From contig OZ218953.1 in NCBI GenBank assembly GCA_965112735.1, positions 1,736,001-1,800,000 on the forward strand: a stretch of 64,000 bases of DNA. The letters are read 5' to 3'. Origin of the DNA: Phaeosaccion multiseriatum (Eukaryota; Ochrophyta, other classes). Below the pieces are notes generated by a model. That model saw only the letters and a list, made by a program, of their open reading frames with translations, was not told where the DNA came from and made no database searches. How positions within the stretch are numbered: position 1 is the first letter of the stretch; every line of letters begins with the position of its first letter. Position numbers and translations under genes: made by a program. Positions 1 to 14,300 of the stretch are shown here, one piece after another.

Positions 1-1379
1 CTTCCCCCGTGGGCAAAGCTCACCACCCTCATAGCCAGCGACGGGCAGGAGGGGGCGCGGGAGGGGGAGGGCAGCAGGGCAAATCGGGAGGGGTGGGCAG
101 TGTCCTGACGAGTGGTCTCTTCTCTCCATCCAAGAGGAGCCGTGGCGGCGGGGCGGGGGCGGGGGCTGGGACTCCTGTTGGCTCCCCCCGGGGGGCGTAC
201 CTCTCTTCTTCCTCCACTTTGGTGCGATCCAGTTCTGTTTTCTCTTTTGGAAGGAGTGGGGGGGGGGGGGGAGGAGGTTCTGCCTTTCCAGGAGGAGGGG
301 GAGGAGGAGCAGGCACGTGTAGCAGCAGTAGCAGGGGCAGCAGCAGCAGCAGCAGAAGTAACTTGCTGAGACAGCAGTCCTCGTCGTCGTCTTCGAGCTT
401 CCACCGCAGCTTCATTCTGGAGACGCAAACGAGGAAGTGGCAAACACGCACGCTTGCCTCATTCTTGCCGGACTTCTTGCTGCGTGACTTTCTGGAGAAC
501 CACGCCAAGCAGGGCTACGTGTGGGGTCAGGAGCCGGGCATGAAGGAGTGCCATGGCGCCATCGCCATGATGGATCTGTGTGGCTTCACAAGACTGGCGG
601 AGGACCTGAATCAACTCGACGCGGGAGGGGGGCTCCTGGCACCGCCGCCGCCCCTGAGCGGAGGGGATGGGGCGGGAGGAGGCGCAACCGTTTCAGCCAC
701 GGCTGCTGCTACAGCTGAAGCGACAATGGCAGCGGCAAGGACAAGGACGAGAGTTGGGGGCACGGCCGGCGACCCCTCTTTTGTGTCTGCTCGTGCTGCA
801 GATGGGATAGTGGAGGAGAGGGCAGCGGGACAACAGCAGGGCACCCCGGGGGGCAAGAGGAAGCGGCGCAGGAGTAGCGAAGGCTCCCGGGGAGAGGAGG
901 AGGAGGAGGAGGAGGAGGAGGAGGAGGAGGAGGAGCAACGGGGAGAGACAGCAGCGGAACAAGCCAGCGACCCCCCTTCGGCTGTTGCATCCCACTCAGC
1001 AGCCGCAGCAGTTGGTAATACAGCAGCAGCGAGTGGTGCTAGTGTCGCAAGCAGCTCCATGGGGTGCGTGGGAGGAGGTGGTGTCTCTTATGTGTCCTCC
1101 TCTCGCCCGGAGAGGGTAGGGTCCAGACGCCGCAGTCTGAGTCTTTCGCCGAGCAAAATTGCCATTTGTCGGAGTGGGGTGGGCGGCACATTGGAAGTTT
1201 GTTGTCCGCCGGTGGTGGTAAGTGGTACCTCGGATAACAACGAGAAGGCACAGCACATCGAGCCACCACCCCGTGAGAGTCACAGAGAGCGAGCAGACAC
1301 ACTGCCTTCACACGAGGGCCAGTTACAGAAACAGCAGCAACGGCGGCCTCAGATACCACTCCCGGATCAGGGGGTGATA

Positions 1380-1414
<35 letters not shown>

Positions 1415-4400
1415 TATCAGCCGCGGAGATGTATCCGCGGCAGTGACTGTGGATGGGGAGGAGGTGGTGGTGGTGGTGGAGGAGGAGGGGGACAGTGACA
1501 AGGAGAATCTCGGACAAGAAGAAAGAACGACCAAGGAGGCTAAGAAAAGGCGCTCGAACTCGAACGGCTCTCGCCAAAGCTTTGGGACCACCACCAGCAG
1601 CAACAGCAGTACTAGCAGTACTAGTGGCAGCGGTGATAGCAATGACAGCAACAACGCTCCCGGACCTGCAGCAGGGGGCAAGGAGGCCAAAGCTCTGCCG
1701 CCCCAGCAGGGGGCAGGGAAGGGCGTGCCTAGCTTCAGCGGCAATCAGACCCTTCCCTCACCTTTCGTCGTTGGTCCTCCGCGCTCTTCGCTTGTCTCTG
1801 CCAGGCCGCAAGTAGTCCACCCTTCTCGCGACCGCCCGAGCCTCGGACACTTGGGTCATCGCCACCATCACCACCCCCAAGGACGAGTAGGAGTAGGAGG
1901 ATTAGCAGGAGGCAGTCCAGTCCGTCCCTCCTCCGCTGCGGTGGCTGCTGCTGCCGCGGCGGCTGCAGCCCTCGCGGCCAGCAAGACGGGATTGGGCATG
2001 AATGGGTACGCGGACGTGCAAGCCAGGCTGGGGGCGGAGAGGCTGAGGCTCATCACGGGAGACTTCTTCAAGGTTCGTTCCTTCCTTCCTTCCTTCCTCC
2101 CTTTAATCTCTCCTCACTCAATGACTCACTCACTCACGCACTCCCGCACGCCCCCCGCCCTCCCGTCCTCCCCCCTCCCCGCTTCGCCCTCCCCTTTCTC
2201 CTCTCCTCCCCACCCCCCCCCCCCCCCACACACACACGCAGGAACTCATGGCTGCCATTGTAGCGGCGGGAGGAGACGTCATCAGACTTGCTGGCGACGC
2301 CCTCATCGTCCTCTTCCGCGCCCCATCTCCACCTCCATTGCTCGACAGCAGCACCAGCACTAGCGCAAGTGGAGCCGAGCAGAGCCGTGCCCTACGGCAG
2401 GTGGTGCGAGACTCGGTCAAGCTTTCCTTGCTGTGCGTGCAAAAGCTCAGCGGGAGGAAGTACCAAGGATACCCCATGAAGCTTAGGGTGGGGCTGGGCG
2501 TCGGAAAGGTGCGTGAGTGACTGCGTGGGTGCGCGCGTGTGCGTGGGTGGGTGGGTGGGGGCGGTTAGCAGAACACACACACACAATAGAAAGAGACCGG
2601 ATGTCTTGGGTCCCAACCGTGGCACTTCCTCACCCTACCTCTGCCGCTGACTAAACCTCTCCCTCCCCCTCCCTCTCTCTCTCTGTGTGTGTGTCTGACT
2701 GTCTGTCTCTTCGTATGCACGCACCATGCACCACAGGTTCGCCTGCTCGTGGTGGGCGCGCACGAACACGGCTGGCAGCACGTGGTGTCAGGAGAGCCCT
2801 TCCATCAGCTGCCATCCACCCTCGACGACGGAGAGGCCGGTCAGGTGGTGGTGTCTCCAGAGGCTTGGGCGCTGCTCAGTGAGCTCGGGGACTCTCGCTT
2901 CCAAGGGCAGCGTGTGGGGGGGGGCAAGGAGGAGCAGGAGGGAGAGGGAGGGAGCTGTGATTCCAGCGATGCTTCGAGCGTCTGTGGTAGTGCTTCTTCT
3001 CCTCGCCAACATGGCGATGAGGAAAGCCTCAGTGAGGGGGACGACGACAAGGATGATGATGATGAGGAGGAGGAGGAGGAGCAGGAGGAAGGGAAAGATG
3101 GGGGAAGTCAAAACCGCATCGTGACATACGACGGACCCTTGGACGGAGAGCCTGGCAGCAATAGCAGCAGGAGGAGGAGCGGCGGTGGCGATGGCGATGG
3201 TGAGGGAGGACAGGAAGAAGAGGCCGCAAGCGTAGGGGTATCACTCCGCGACGGGCTGAAGGGGGGGGTAGGGGGCAGTCCGCGAGGGGCCTTTCGACGC
3301 CAGGCGAGGCACAACTCCTTCGCGCAGGATGTGGACGACAGACAGACGCTGCTGAGGAGCATCAGCAACGCGGAGGATAGCAGTATGGCCACTCTGCTGC
3401 CTGTGGAGGGCGGCTCCAGCTTAAGGGCCTTTATCCCCGCCTGCGTGCAGCATGCGTGCGAGGCCGAAGGGGGCGGCTGGTTCGGCTACACGCGGCGCAT
3501 CAGCATGATGTTCGTCAAGATTGGACTGCCCAGGCGCAGGAGCCAACGAGATAGGCGACAGCAGCAGCAGGAGTTGATGATACAGCAGCAACAGATGGGA
3601 GGAGACGGAGAGGGAGAGGGGAGGTGGCCACCGCTTGCCGAGGCCGAGGCGCAGCGGTGGATGCAGCAGGACGGTTGGCAAGAGCAAGAAGAACAAGTAG
3701 GAGGACGAGAAGGAGGAGCCGTCGACCATGGATGCAGCGGGGTCGATGGGACCGACACTGAGTACGATGATGAGGCAGAGGAGGACGAGGCCCCTCTGAG
3801 TCTGGCGGAGGTGCAAGAGCTCTTCCTCACCATGCAGGCCGCCGTATGCAGGTACGAACCGACAAAACTGACTTGGCTGACACCAAGTTCTGACCGTATC
3901 GTACATCCCAAGTACTGGCTGACTTGACTCCCACTGACATATGACTGAACTTGTTGCTGAAACCAGGTACCAAGGCTTCATCAAGGAGTTCACAATGGAC
4001 GACAAGGGCCTCGTGCTGGTGGCAGCGCATGGTCTGCCGCCGGCCCGCACCGCCGCGGGGACCCACAACGCCTTACCAGGCAGAGCGGTAGAGGCAGCTC
4101 TCCTCCTCGTCGATAAGGTGTGGGGGGAGCGTGGCCTCTCGGCCTATGTGGGCGTGAGTACAGGTATGGTGTTCACTGCCTCTGTCGGGCAGGACAGGAG
4201 AGAACTTGCCATGGTTGGGGACACCGTCAACACCGCAGCGAGACTCATGTCGCACGCTGCTAAGCTGGGGTAAGTACCACACATTCGGAGAGAGGAGAGG
4301 AGAGTTTACTAACTACTGTTTATCGAGGGGCTTGTTTGCTGCGTGCAAGCAAAAACCAAAATTCTACCTACAAGGCGGGCGGCACGGGGAGTATGGGCAA

Positions 4401-5202
4401 GGAGTGGTTTCGCTTCTGTTCTCTTCGCTTCCCCTCCCACCCCTTCAACCACCCGCCCTCCTCTTCCCTCTTGACTCTTCTCCCCGCTTTCGCAAGAATA
4501 CTCACCACACGCCAAACCCTCTCTGTCCTGACACCCTCTCTCACCCTTGTGTGTCCTGACACCTCTGCTTAGGTCGGACGGTCGAGACGGAGGGGTGGTG
4601 TTGGTGGACTCCCCCACGCGCACACACACCGTGGCCATTAGCAGCGGTGCCAGTCGGGTCAGCTCTCTCCGAGGGGGGCTGGGGATGCATGGAGCCGCGG
4701 GATGCCTCAACTCTTTCGGGGGGGGAAGGGTGGGCGAGGCGGGCAGCAACAGCAACAGCAACAGCACTAGTCATCCTAAGTGCCGATTTGACTTTGAGGT
4801 GCTCGGCAAGGTGGCGTTGAAAGGGAAGCAGTTCCCAATCCCTGTCTTCCGTCCATACCTCAAGGCCCGTGGATTCAACACTACTTCAAGTACTACCCAA
4901 CGAGGAGGAGCTTGGGGTGCTGCGTCTACGGGTGGCGCGAGTGGCGGGGCGATGATGTCACGTGACGAGTTTGAGTTTGGCCTCTCTCTGTCCTTGTCTG
5001 CCTCGAAAGGGGCCGTAGGAGCAGGGTCAGGTGTGGGTGTGGGAGTGGGAGGGACAGAGGACGAGGGGGGGAGGCTTGACCGGACCGACGCCGCCTCACT
5101 CGCCTCTGTCGACAATGACAGTGACACCTCCGTCGTGTGCGCCTCGTGTGAGGGCATGAGCAGGGTGCCTCTCGAGCCTCTGCTGGCCAGGTGCGTTGGT
5201 GC

Positions 5203-5256
<54 letters not shown>

Positions 5257-8200
5257 GTGTGTGTGCCCGGGTTGCCTGCCGGCCTGCCTGCCGGCCTGCC
5301 TGCTTCCTGCCCAGGTGCCAATACGCTTAGACTTGTATTGTCAGACAGCATACGGTTGGCGGCCAAGGTTACAATAGTCAGTAGTGCTCCCCTTTTATGT
5401 TTTGGGCTTGCGCTGACCTTACCTCCCTCTTGGCCCCATCCACTGCCACCCCTCCACCATCTGCCCCTCGCTCTGCATGGCCCTGTTGCGCGCCCTCCAC
5501 CTTCCCATTCCCTTGTTCAGAGAGGCGCTGAAGCAACAAGCGTGGGCCCGCCTCGATGCCTTAGCTCGAGGAGACGACGGAGGACTTCTTGTGCTGGAGG
5601 GCGTGCCGGGGGTGAGTCACGCGCACCCACGTGTGTGTGTGTGTGTGTTGTGTATGTGTGTCCTTCAGTTCAGAGGACCTTCACGTATCTCCTACCGCTT
5701 CTCCTTGTTAACCATGTCAATGTGTGTGTGTGTCGCAGGGTGGTAAATCTGCCTTTCTGTCCCACCTGATGAGCGACTGGTGCGAGGAAAACCCCGGAGT
5801 GCCAGTGCTTTGGGGCCATGAGCCCAACTGCAAGTTCGGCTACTACCAGAAAGGAAAGGGCGGAGGAGGGCCGAGGGGGGCAAAGGACGAGGGGGCCAAA
5901 GACAGCAACTCCGCTGCCGCTGCTGCCGCCGCTGCTGCCACGGCTGCCATCACCGGTGCCAAAGACGGCGGTCGAGGCAGGACTTGCCGCAAGACGTCCT
6001 GTTCGATGGCAGCAGACGGCGGCCCCGGTGGGGTGAGAAGAGTGTCAAGCTCCTCTGCCCCAGGTTTAAATGGCGCGAACGGCGCAAGTGGTGGTGGAGG
6101 AGCAGGAGGAGGCAGCAGTGGGGCAAGTGGCGGTGGTGTAGGAGGAGGAGGAGGAGGAGGAGGCGGCGATGTTGATCCGCACAGTGAACACTCCGACCCC
6201 GACCCTGACCCCATGTCGGTGTGGCGAGAGGTGGTGATTGGCGTCCTCCTGCTCTATAAGCAGCCTGTGCTCTCCATGGCGCAGGCCTGCCTCCTCGCCA
6301 GGGACATGGAAGTGCAATCGTTCGGCACCAAGACACCCCCTCGCCGCACGTCGGTCACCCCCTCTGCGGCTGCGGCTGCGTATCGTTGCCGCAGTGCCTC
6401 GTCTGTGGGCGGGGGCGGGAGGATGGCAGTGGATGGGGCGCGCTACAGTGTGGGAAGGCTCTCGGGTGCTTCTTCCTGCTGCTGCTGCGGTGGCGGCAGT
6501 GGCGGTGGCGCCGACGGTCCTCGGTCTCCGCTCTCCTTCAGCTTCAGTGGGTCGATTTCGCCTGTCTTTAACCGGGGGGGGGCTGGGGTGAGGAGGGCAG
6601 GAGGAGGAGAAGGAAGGGAACGAGGGGAAGCAGGGGCGGTGATGCGGATGGGGATGGGCATGCGAGATATTGACTCATCAGGGCACGGCATGGAGGCAGA
6701 GGGTGGTACCGACGACACCCATGCTCCTGCTTCTGCTGCTCCTTCTTCGTCTTCTTCTTCTTCTTCTTCCTCGGCTCGTCTCTCGGGGCATCAGCAGCAG
6801 GGCTCTCTGCTCGGGTCTAGCCTTTTGGGTGGGACGTCGTCTTCATCAGGTACGGGGGCACTGTCTCTGGGATCGACATTGAGTCTCCAGACAATGATGA
6901 GGCTCAAGATGGGTTCCAGAGGAGCTGCGCTATCGCTCGATACCTCTTCGGCGTCCTCGTCCATGAGCTTGACTGCGGATGAGCAGGATCTCGACAGTAG
7001 TATTGAGGAGGGCGAAGAGGAGGGGAGCGACGACTCCGAAGATGAAGTGGTGGAGCAACTGGACTTGCGTATTCTGCCACAGGAGGAGGAGGAGGAGGAG
7101 GAGAAGGAGCAGGAGTTGAAATGGCGGGCAGCACGGGAGGATGACCTAGCCTCTGGGAAGAAACTAGAGAGAGAGAAAAGAGGGTGTGTAGGTGCGGGAC
7201 GAGAAGGCGACAGGCTGGGCTTGAAGCTGAGCAGGCGGGTCGACTCGTTGCCCTCGCCCACTTCTCCGCCCCCGTTTGGCTGTTTCGGAGCGTCCTTTAC
7301 GAGCAGCAGCCGGTCTCCCTCGCCGTCGTACGTGCCGAGGGGGGCGAACAGCTCTCCCCGATCACCACCACCACGAGCAGCAGCAGCAGCAAGACCAGTT
7401 GGTGATACATCAGCAGCAGCCTCACCACTTCCCTCACCAGAGAGAGTGCATCATTTTCCCATGTCGCCGAACGCCCGACCCTCCCTGGGAGCAGCAGCAC
7501 CAGCAGCAGTTGGTGAAACGGCAGCAGCAGCAGCAGCAGCAGCAGTGCTGGAGAGGAAGGGCCAAGCAGCAGGGGTTCCGATACAGGGCCGGCCATCGGG
7601 ATCCTCCCACCACCGCGGCGGCGGAGCGAGGAACAACGAGGGTAGCAGCAGCGGTGGCGACTCTTCTGCACATGTAAAGGCAAAGGACGCGGCGCAGGCT
7701 GTCAGGAGTCTCCAGAAGCAACTTAGTCACAGTCCAGTCCCGAACGAGGCCCCTGCTGTCGTGCCAGCGGCGAGTTCACTGACTTGTGTTGACCCGAGGG
7801 GGCTAGGCCGAGCCCGAGGAGGAGGGTGTGACGACAATGGTGCTGTTATTGCTGGCCGTGGCAACGGCAGCAGCAGCAGCAGGCCCCCGGGCAGAATGAC
7901 TGGAGTAGGAGGAGGAGGAGGAGGAGGAGGAGGAGGAGGAGGAGGAGGAGGAGGAGGAGGAGGAGGAGGTAGGAGTACGGCGGGGGGGCGTATCAACAGC
8001 CCCCGGGGGGACGACGTGATGCGGATGCGGGCGGGGGACTTCTCTCGTATCACCACCTTGCTTAGCGACGAGAAGTACCAGCGGACCATGGCCAGGACTC
8101 CTCGTGAGGCGGGCCACAACCACCACCAAATGCACCGGCGAGGAGGAGGGGGGGGAGGAGGAGGGGGAAACGGCGTAGGCACGGGGGGTGTACAGGCGGG

Positions 8201-10038
8201 CCGACGTTCGTTGTCGTCTCCTTCGGGTTTTTCCCATCGCCACCCGTACTCGCAGCAGCCCTTCTCTCACCGGCAGCAGCGCTTGCAAGGTGGTAGCACC
8301 AACAACAGCAGCAGCAGCAGCAGCAGCAGCGAGAGTAGCGGTGGCAGCAGCGGAAGCGGTGGCAGTAGCGGCGGCTCTGCTGGGGTCAGTGGGCAGAGCA
8401 ACGCGAGTAACTGTGATGGCAAGTCCCAGCGTTATTCCCTTGGAGGGGGTGGGGGTGGAGGGTTTCCGAATCGAGGAGGCGGGGGAGGAGGAGGAGGAGG
8501 AACGGCCGCTTCGGGAAGTCTTCCTCCCACCACGCCTACCCGCGGCCCTTCGCGTCGCGGCGCGGTTTCCCTCATGGCTCGAAGCAGCAACAGCATCAAC
8601 AACATCAATAACCTCCGCAGCAGCATGGGCAGTAGCCTCAGTCGCGTGCCGGGCAACAGCAACCATAACACCAAAAACATGCCGCACCCTCGGTGTCCCG
8701 TGCACGGCCTTCAGCGGCAGCACATGCAGGAGGAAGAAGAGCTCTTGCCGCCCTTTTCCGGGGGCTTCGGGGCCTACCCAGACGAAGGGGATGACAATGC
8801 ATGGTCGCGCGGGCATGTGCTTCACTTCTTCTTTGAGCACTATCTGCCCACGGAGGCGAGTACGTATTGGCAGATTGGAGACTGGTTGGAAGCCACCATG
8901 CCTGTGCACGACTACCACAGTCCGCACTTCCACCGACCGGAGAGCATCGATGCTGCTGTGATGGATCATGATGGGGATGATGATGATGAGGATGATGATG
9001 GCGGCAGTGTTGGCAGTGGCAGTGCTGTGGCTGAGGCAGGGGCCGGTGCAGGCAGTCTGGACTTTGTCGAGACGCCCACGAGCCGGAAGGGGCGGGGAAG
9101 AGCCTTGCCAGCAGCATCAGAAGATGCGACAGAGGCAGATGGACGCACAGTGCCGGACACCGAAGCTGTAACACCAACTGCTGCTGCTGCTACTGCTGCT
9201 GCTGCTACTGGTGGTGCATCAAAGTCGGTGTCGACGGCGTCTTTTTCGTCGTCTGCTGCCTTCTTTGCTAAAAGAGGCTCAGCAAGCTCTGCAGGTTCCT
9301 CCTCCTGCTTCACCACCACCACAGCGGGAGGCAAGAGCGCCGGTGCTGGCAGCAGCATGACGACGGCAGCGGAGCAAGCGATGCAAGCCGAGCACGCCGA
9401 GCAAGCGTTACAAGACGCTGTGCTCAAGGTGTTGACCGTGCACTGCGGCAGAGATGCAGCAGGAGCAGGGGGCGTTGGTGATACAGCAGCAGAAGGAGGA
9501 GGAGGAGGGGGGAAGCATGGGAAACACAAGGGCAAGCCTTTGGTGGTGGTGATTGATTGCGAGGAGCTCTTGACGGCTCAGGCCCTGCGAATGGCAGAGG
9601 CGGCGTTGCTGAAGCTGCACGAGAGGCTTCTCATCATTGTCACGTGTCCCTCCCCCATGCCCAAGGCAGCGGGGGAGGGCGGTCACTCCTCCTCCTCTGG
9701 TTGTGGACGCGTGCCTTTGTTGGTGTCAAATACGCGCTTCAGAGAGCAGCAGCTGCTGACCATGTGCGCGACGGCCTTTATGACGCCGCTGATGTCTCCG
9801 CGGTCGAGGTGAGGGAGGAAAGAGAGGGAGGGGGGGGGGGGGGGTGAGTGAGGACGGGAGAGAGAAGGAAAGGGAGGGAGGGAGATAGGGGAACGATTGG
9901 TTGCCGTGGCTGGGGGCCGAGGGATTAAGCTGACCTGATGTGATGGATCGTCTAATCGTGTGATCAGCTGATTGAAGGGGAGATGCAGATTCACTCCCAA
10001 GCGTTCAGCGCAAAGCCCCCGCTTGCATGTCTACAATT

Positions 10039-10072
<34 letters not shown>

Positions 10073-10189
10073 TGATGATGATGACAACGATGTATCCACT
10101 AACCAGCAGACGTCCCTCCGAATACGCTCCCCCTTCCCCGACCGATCGGCACTTGGCTCTCACTCCTTGTGCGTACGCACACACACACA

Positions 10190-10226
<37 letters not shown>

Positions 10227-10403
10227 ACAGGTCTATCAACACGATGATCACACGTTGGAGGATGAAGGTGATGAGGGCAGGATGGGATGTGATGGGGTGG
10301 GGCGGAGCAGGGACACAGAGAGAGATGTTCAGTGCCAGGCTTAGGCTTCTGCGGTGGGCCTCATCCGGGGGCCCAAGCTTCCCCATCTTCTGTGATGAAG
10401 ATT

Positions 10404-10440
<37 letters not shown>

Positions 10441-11314
10441 CTACCTTCCTTCCTCTTGCTTCACTGGCCTGACAGGAGAGCTCCCCCACCCGCCTCTCAC
10501 TGTTTCGTCGGTCGGCTCCATTGACCGGCCACTGTCGCCCGCCTGCCTGCCTGCCTGCCCGTATACCTGCCTACCCGCTCTACCGGCCTCGCTCCCCACC
10601 CCCCAGGCACGCCAGAGAAACCAAGAGCGCCTCGCTACTCTGCACATGAATCCGTTGCTCAGGGGGGGAGTCTCCGCCGTCGCCCCGGCAGCAGGCTTTT
10701 CAGCCGCCATCGACACGTCGTCGGCATCTGTGCATGGTGTATCACCAACTGGTGGAGATGGAAGTGGTCGTGGTCGGGCTGTCTGCCTTTCTCCGCTGTC
10801 GGCCACTGCGCCGCCAGCCGTTCTTGAGGAATGCTTGGAGGTGGCACACGCGCCGCGAGGAGGAGGTGGAGGAGAAGGAGGAGAGGACGAGGCGGGTGTG
10901 GGTGCGGGTGTGGCAGGTGCGGCCACGCAGCCACCAGCAGCTGTAGTGGGAGAGGAAGGGTCACCACATGGGTCACAGGGGCCGAAAGTCGAAGGTGTGG
11001 AAGAGGAGCAGCAGGCTCCGCGCCCGGCCCGGCCAGACGGAAGAGGAAGACAGCAAAGGCAAGTTGTGGAGGGGGGGGGGGGGGGGGGGATAGGCTGTGG
11101 ACTGAAAGGCTGTAGGTTGGGTTTCTCGCTCCTCGCTCGTAGTCGGTATTTGACTCTCCCCTCGCCTCATCTCCCTTTCCTCTTCCCCCTTCCACCCCAC
11201 CCCCCTGGGGCAGCAGTGCCCCTCGGGGTTTCAGGGAAGCGCTCGCCGCCTCTCCAAAGAGTGCTGTACGGGCAGCAGGGCATACCGACACTGACATGGG
11301 GGATGATGATGATG

Positions 11315-11348
<34 letters not shown>

Positions 11349-14300
11349 AAACAGCACCAGAACCAGCACCAGAACCAGCACCAGCAGGAGGGGCAGGAGG
11401 GGCAGCTTGTCCACTCTCACCGTAGACACCTCCTTGTCACCTGTCTCCGGTCCTTCTGAGGGAGGAGGCAAGGCGGCGGTGGCATTGAAGGAAGATTACT
11501 GGTCTATGGAGGGCACAGAGAGCACGGAGGGAGGGGCAGAGGACACCGGGGGGAGGGAGGCAGAGAGTGACGGAGATGAAGGGGCAGTGCCGCCGCCCTC
11601 GCCGCCCCGCAGTGGGTTCAAGCGGCAGGAGGGCTGCAGCCAGCTCTTTGTCAGTCCGACAACTCCGACGGCGACAGGGACAGAGCAGTTGGTGATACAG
11701 CATGAGCAGGAGCAGGAGCCGGAGGACGAGGAGGAGGAGGAGGGGGAGCGTCGTATGCAAGAGAGGGGTGTGCAGCAGCGACAGCGGCATTGGCATCAAC
11801 AGCAGCAGCCTCACCCCCATGCTCTCCCTGCCCCTTCGGCAACCATCGGTGTGGAGGACTTCCACGGGGGGGTAGAAGGGAGTCGACTGCGCCTGTCCGG
11901 CAACGACCAAATCGATGGCCTGGCGACTCTGGTGAACCACCTACACAGGCGCCTTGGCTCCCTCTGCCAGACTATGACACTTGCCCCCCTCTCCTTCCAT
12001 GACTGCGGCCGCCTGGTGGCGTACACCCTCGGGGCACAGGGCCTCACGCATTCGGCAGCTGCCGTGTTTTGGCTGAGGACACATGGAGTGCCGGCATACA
12101 TCAAGGAGGTGAGAGAGGAGGACAGGGAGAGGAGGAGGAGGAGGAGGAGGAGGAGGAGGAGGAGGAGGGAAGAGGAGAGTGGGGGGACAAGGAGGAGCAG
12201 ATTATCATTACTGCCTCTCCTTTTTGCTAGCGCTACTGCCAGTCTCTCTCTCTTATGAAATATACGGGGCCTGTTGGAAGAAGTCCTTTCATCGCCCTCA
12301 TCCCTGACATTGCCCTCCTTCCTCTTACCCCCCCTCCTCTCTCTCCCTTTCCTCCCTCCTCCCTCCTCCCTCCTCCCACCCCTCAACTCCTCCTCCGTAC
12401 TGTGACTACCTACCTACCCACCTACCTACTAACGTACCCATCTGCGTAGTACTGCCGCTTTGCCAGGCACATGAACCTGGGAGGGGTGACCGAGTACACA
12501 CAGGCCCCGGAGAACAGCACCAGTCACATAAGGAGCAGCGGTAGTAACAACAACAGCAGTCACATAAGGAGCAGCGGTAGTAACAACAACAGCAGTCATG
12601 TGGGCAGCAGCGGAAGTGACGGGCGACGGTCCTCTGTGTGGGACTTTACAGACCGGGCCTCAGCGGCGTGTGTGCTTGCAGGGGCCGTGCCGCAAGGGGC
12701 TCAGGCTCAAGTGGATAAAGTGCTGCACTCGCTCACTCCGCAGCAGCAGTTCCTCCTCAAGGTGAGTGGGGAGTGAGTGAGTGAGTGAGTGAGTGAGTGA
12801 GTGAGGGAGGGAGTGGGTGAGTAAGTGAGTGAGTGAGTGAGTGAGTGAGTTGAGCTCTCTCTGTCTCAGAGCGTACGTATAAGTGTGTGGGTGCGTGTGT
12901 GCGTGAGAGAGAATGAGGGGTCAGAACAGGGGAGCCCTCGTGGTATGTAGGTAGATGGAGGTATTTCTCTAAGGTATGGCTAGCTCCCTCTGACTGCTGT
13001 ACCACCAATTACGATTGCTGCTGCTGTATCACCAACTGCTGCAGGTCCTGGCGTGCCTTGGTCCGTACGAGACCCCGCTGGACTTGCTGGAACAGGTGGG
13101 TCAAGGCGAATGCACAACAAGTGTACTTCATTGCTTTGATTGATTGCTCGCATTGGTCTCTCTCTCTCTCTCTCTCTCTCTCATTGTCGTCAGCCCCTGA
13201 CCCCTCTCCTCCGGTCCCATCCTCTCCTCTCCCCTCCCCTCCTCTCCCTTCCCCTCTCCCCCTCTCGTCTCTCCTCCCCTCCTCTCCCTTCCCCTCTCCC
13301 CCTCTCCTCTCCCCTCCCCTCCTCTCCCTTCCCCTCTCCCCCTCTCGTCTCTCCTCCCCTTCTCTCTACTCGACTCTACTCTACTCGGCGTGTGTGCGGT
13401 GGTGTGTGTTGCGCTCCACAGGTGTACCCAATCACGGTTGTGGGAAACTCTCTGGAGAGTGAAGTGGCGGTGCTGGAGGGCTACGACATCCTCACCACGC
13501 GGCATACCTCCGTCCGAGTTCCTCGCCGCGGAGCAGTTGGTGATGCCGCACCAGCGGCCGGGAAAGGGCAAGACGTTCGCACCTCCTCCTCTTCTTCCAA
13601 GGAAGTGGAGGACGAAGAGACTAGTGGCAATGGTGGTGGTACAAGTAAAACCACAGATGGCAGCAGTACCAGTGGGAGTACAACCAACACAAGCACCGTA
13701 GTAGTGGAGGCGATGCTCATCTCCTTCAAAGACCTTGTCTTGCACCAAGTGGTGTATGTGGAGATGTCCTTCATGCAGCGGCAGCAGCTGCACCAGTCGG
13801 CGGCAGAGTGGCACAGCAAGAGGGCGGGGAGAGGGCAGGCCAAGCCCCCTGCCGTCATTGAGCACCTCGCCAGGGCACAGAACAAACACAAGGTGTGTGT
13901 GTGTATGTGTGTGTTTGTGTGTGTATGTGTTTGTTTGTTTGTGTATGTGTGTGTGGGTGGGGTCAGAGGGATGGGGGGGGTACGTGCGTGGTGGGTGGGG
14001 GGGGAGGTTGTAGGTGTGTGGGTTGGGGTGAGAGGAAGTACACTGGGCACCCCACGCACCCAACCCACTATAGTGGGACCGTCAAAGACCTCCCCCGAAC
14101 CCCCCCCGCCCCTGCCCCTCCTCCCTCTCCTCTCCTCCCCGCCCACCGCCCACCATCCACTGCCATCCTTCTGACCCCCTCCCCCCCCCAACCGCCCCGT
14201 TATCAACTACCCGTAGGCACTGGTGCATGGCCTGGTGTTCGGTCGTCCCCAACTGGAGGCTTGGGCCCGCCGCTGCTTCCTTCGCATGCCTCTGGGGCTG

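Noticed and set aside
4268-4572. Readthrough of the cyclase frame into 4270-4559
   Set aside because: The canonical donor GTAAGT at 4270 and acceptor at 4572 join in phase to the conserved downstream exon; the readthrough lacks homology.
10169-10230. Coding potential of the (CA)n tract upstream of the cyclase exon at 10230
   Set aside because: The His/Thr repeat is a microsatellite before an acceptor (CGTACAG), not protein-coding sequence.
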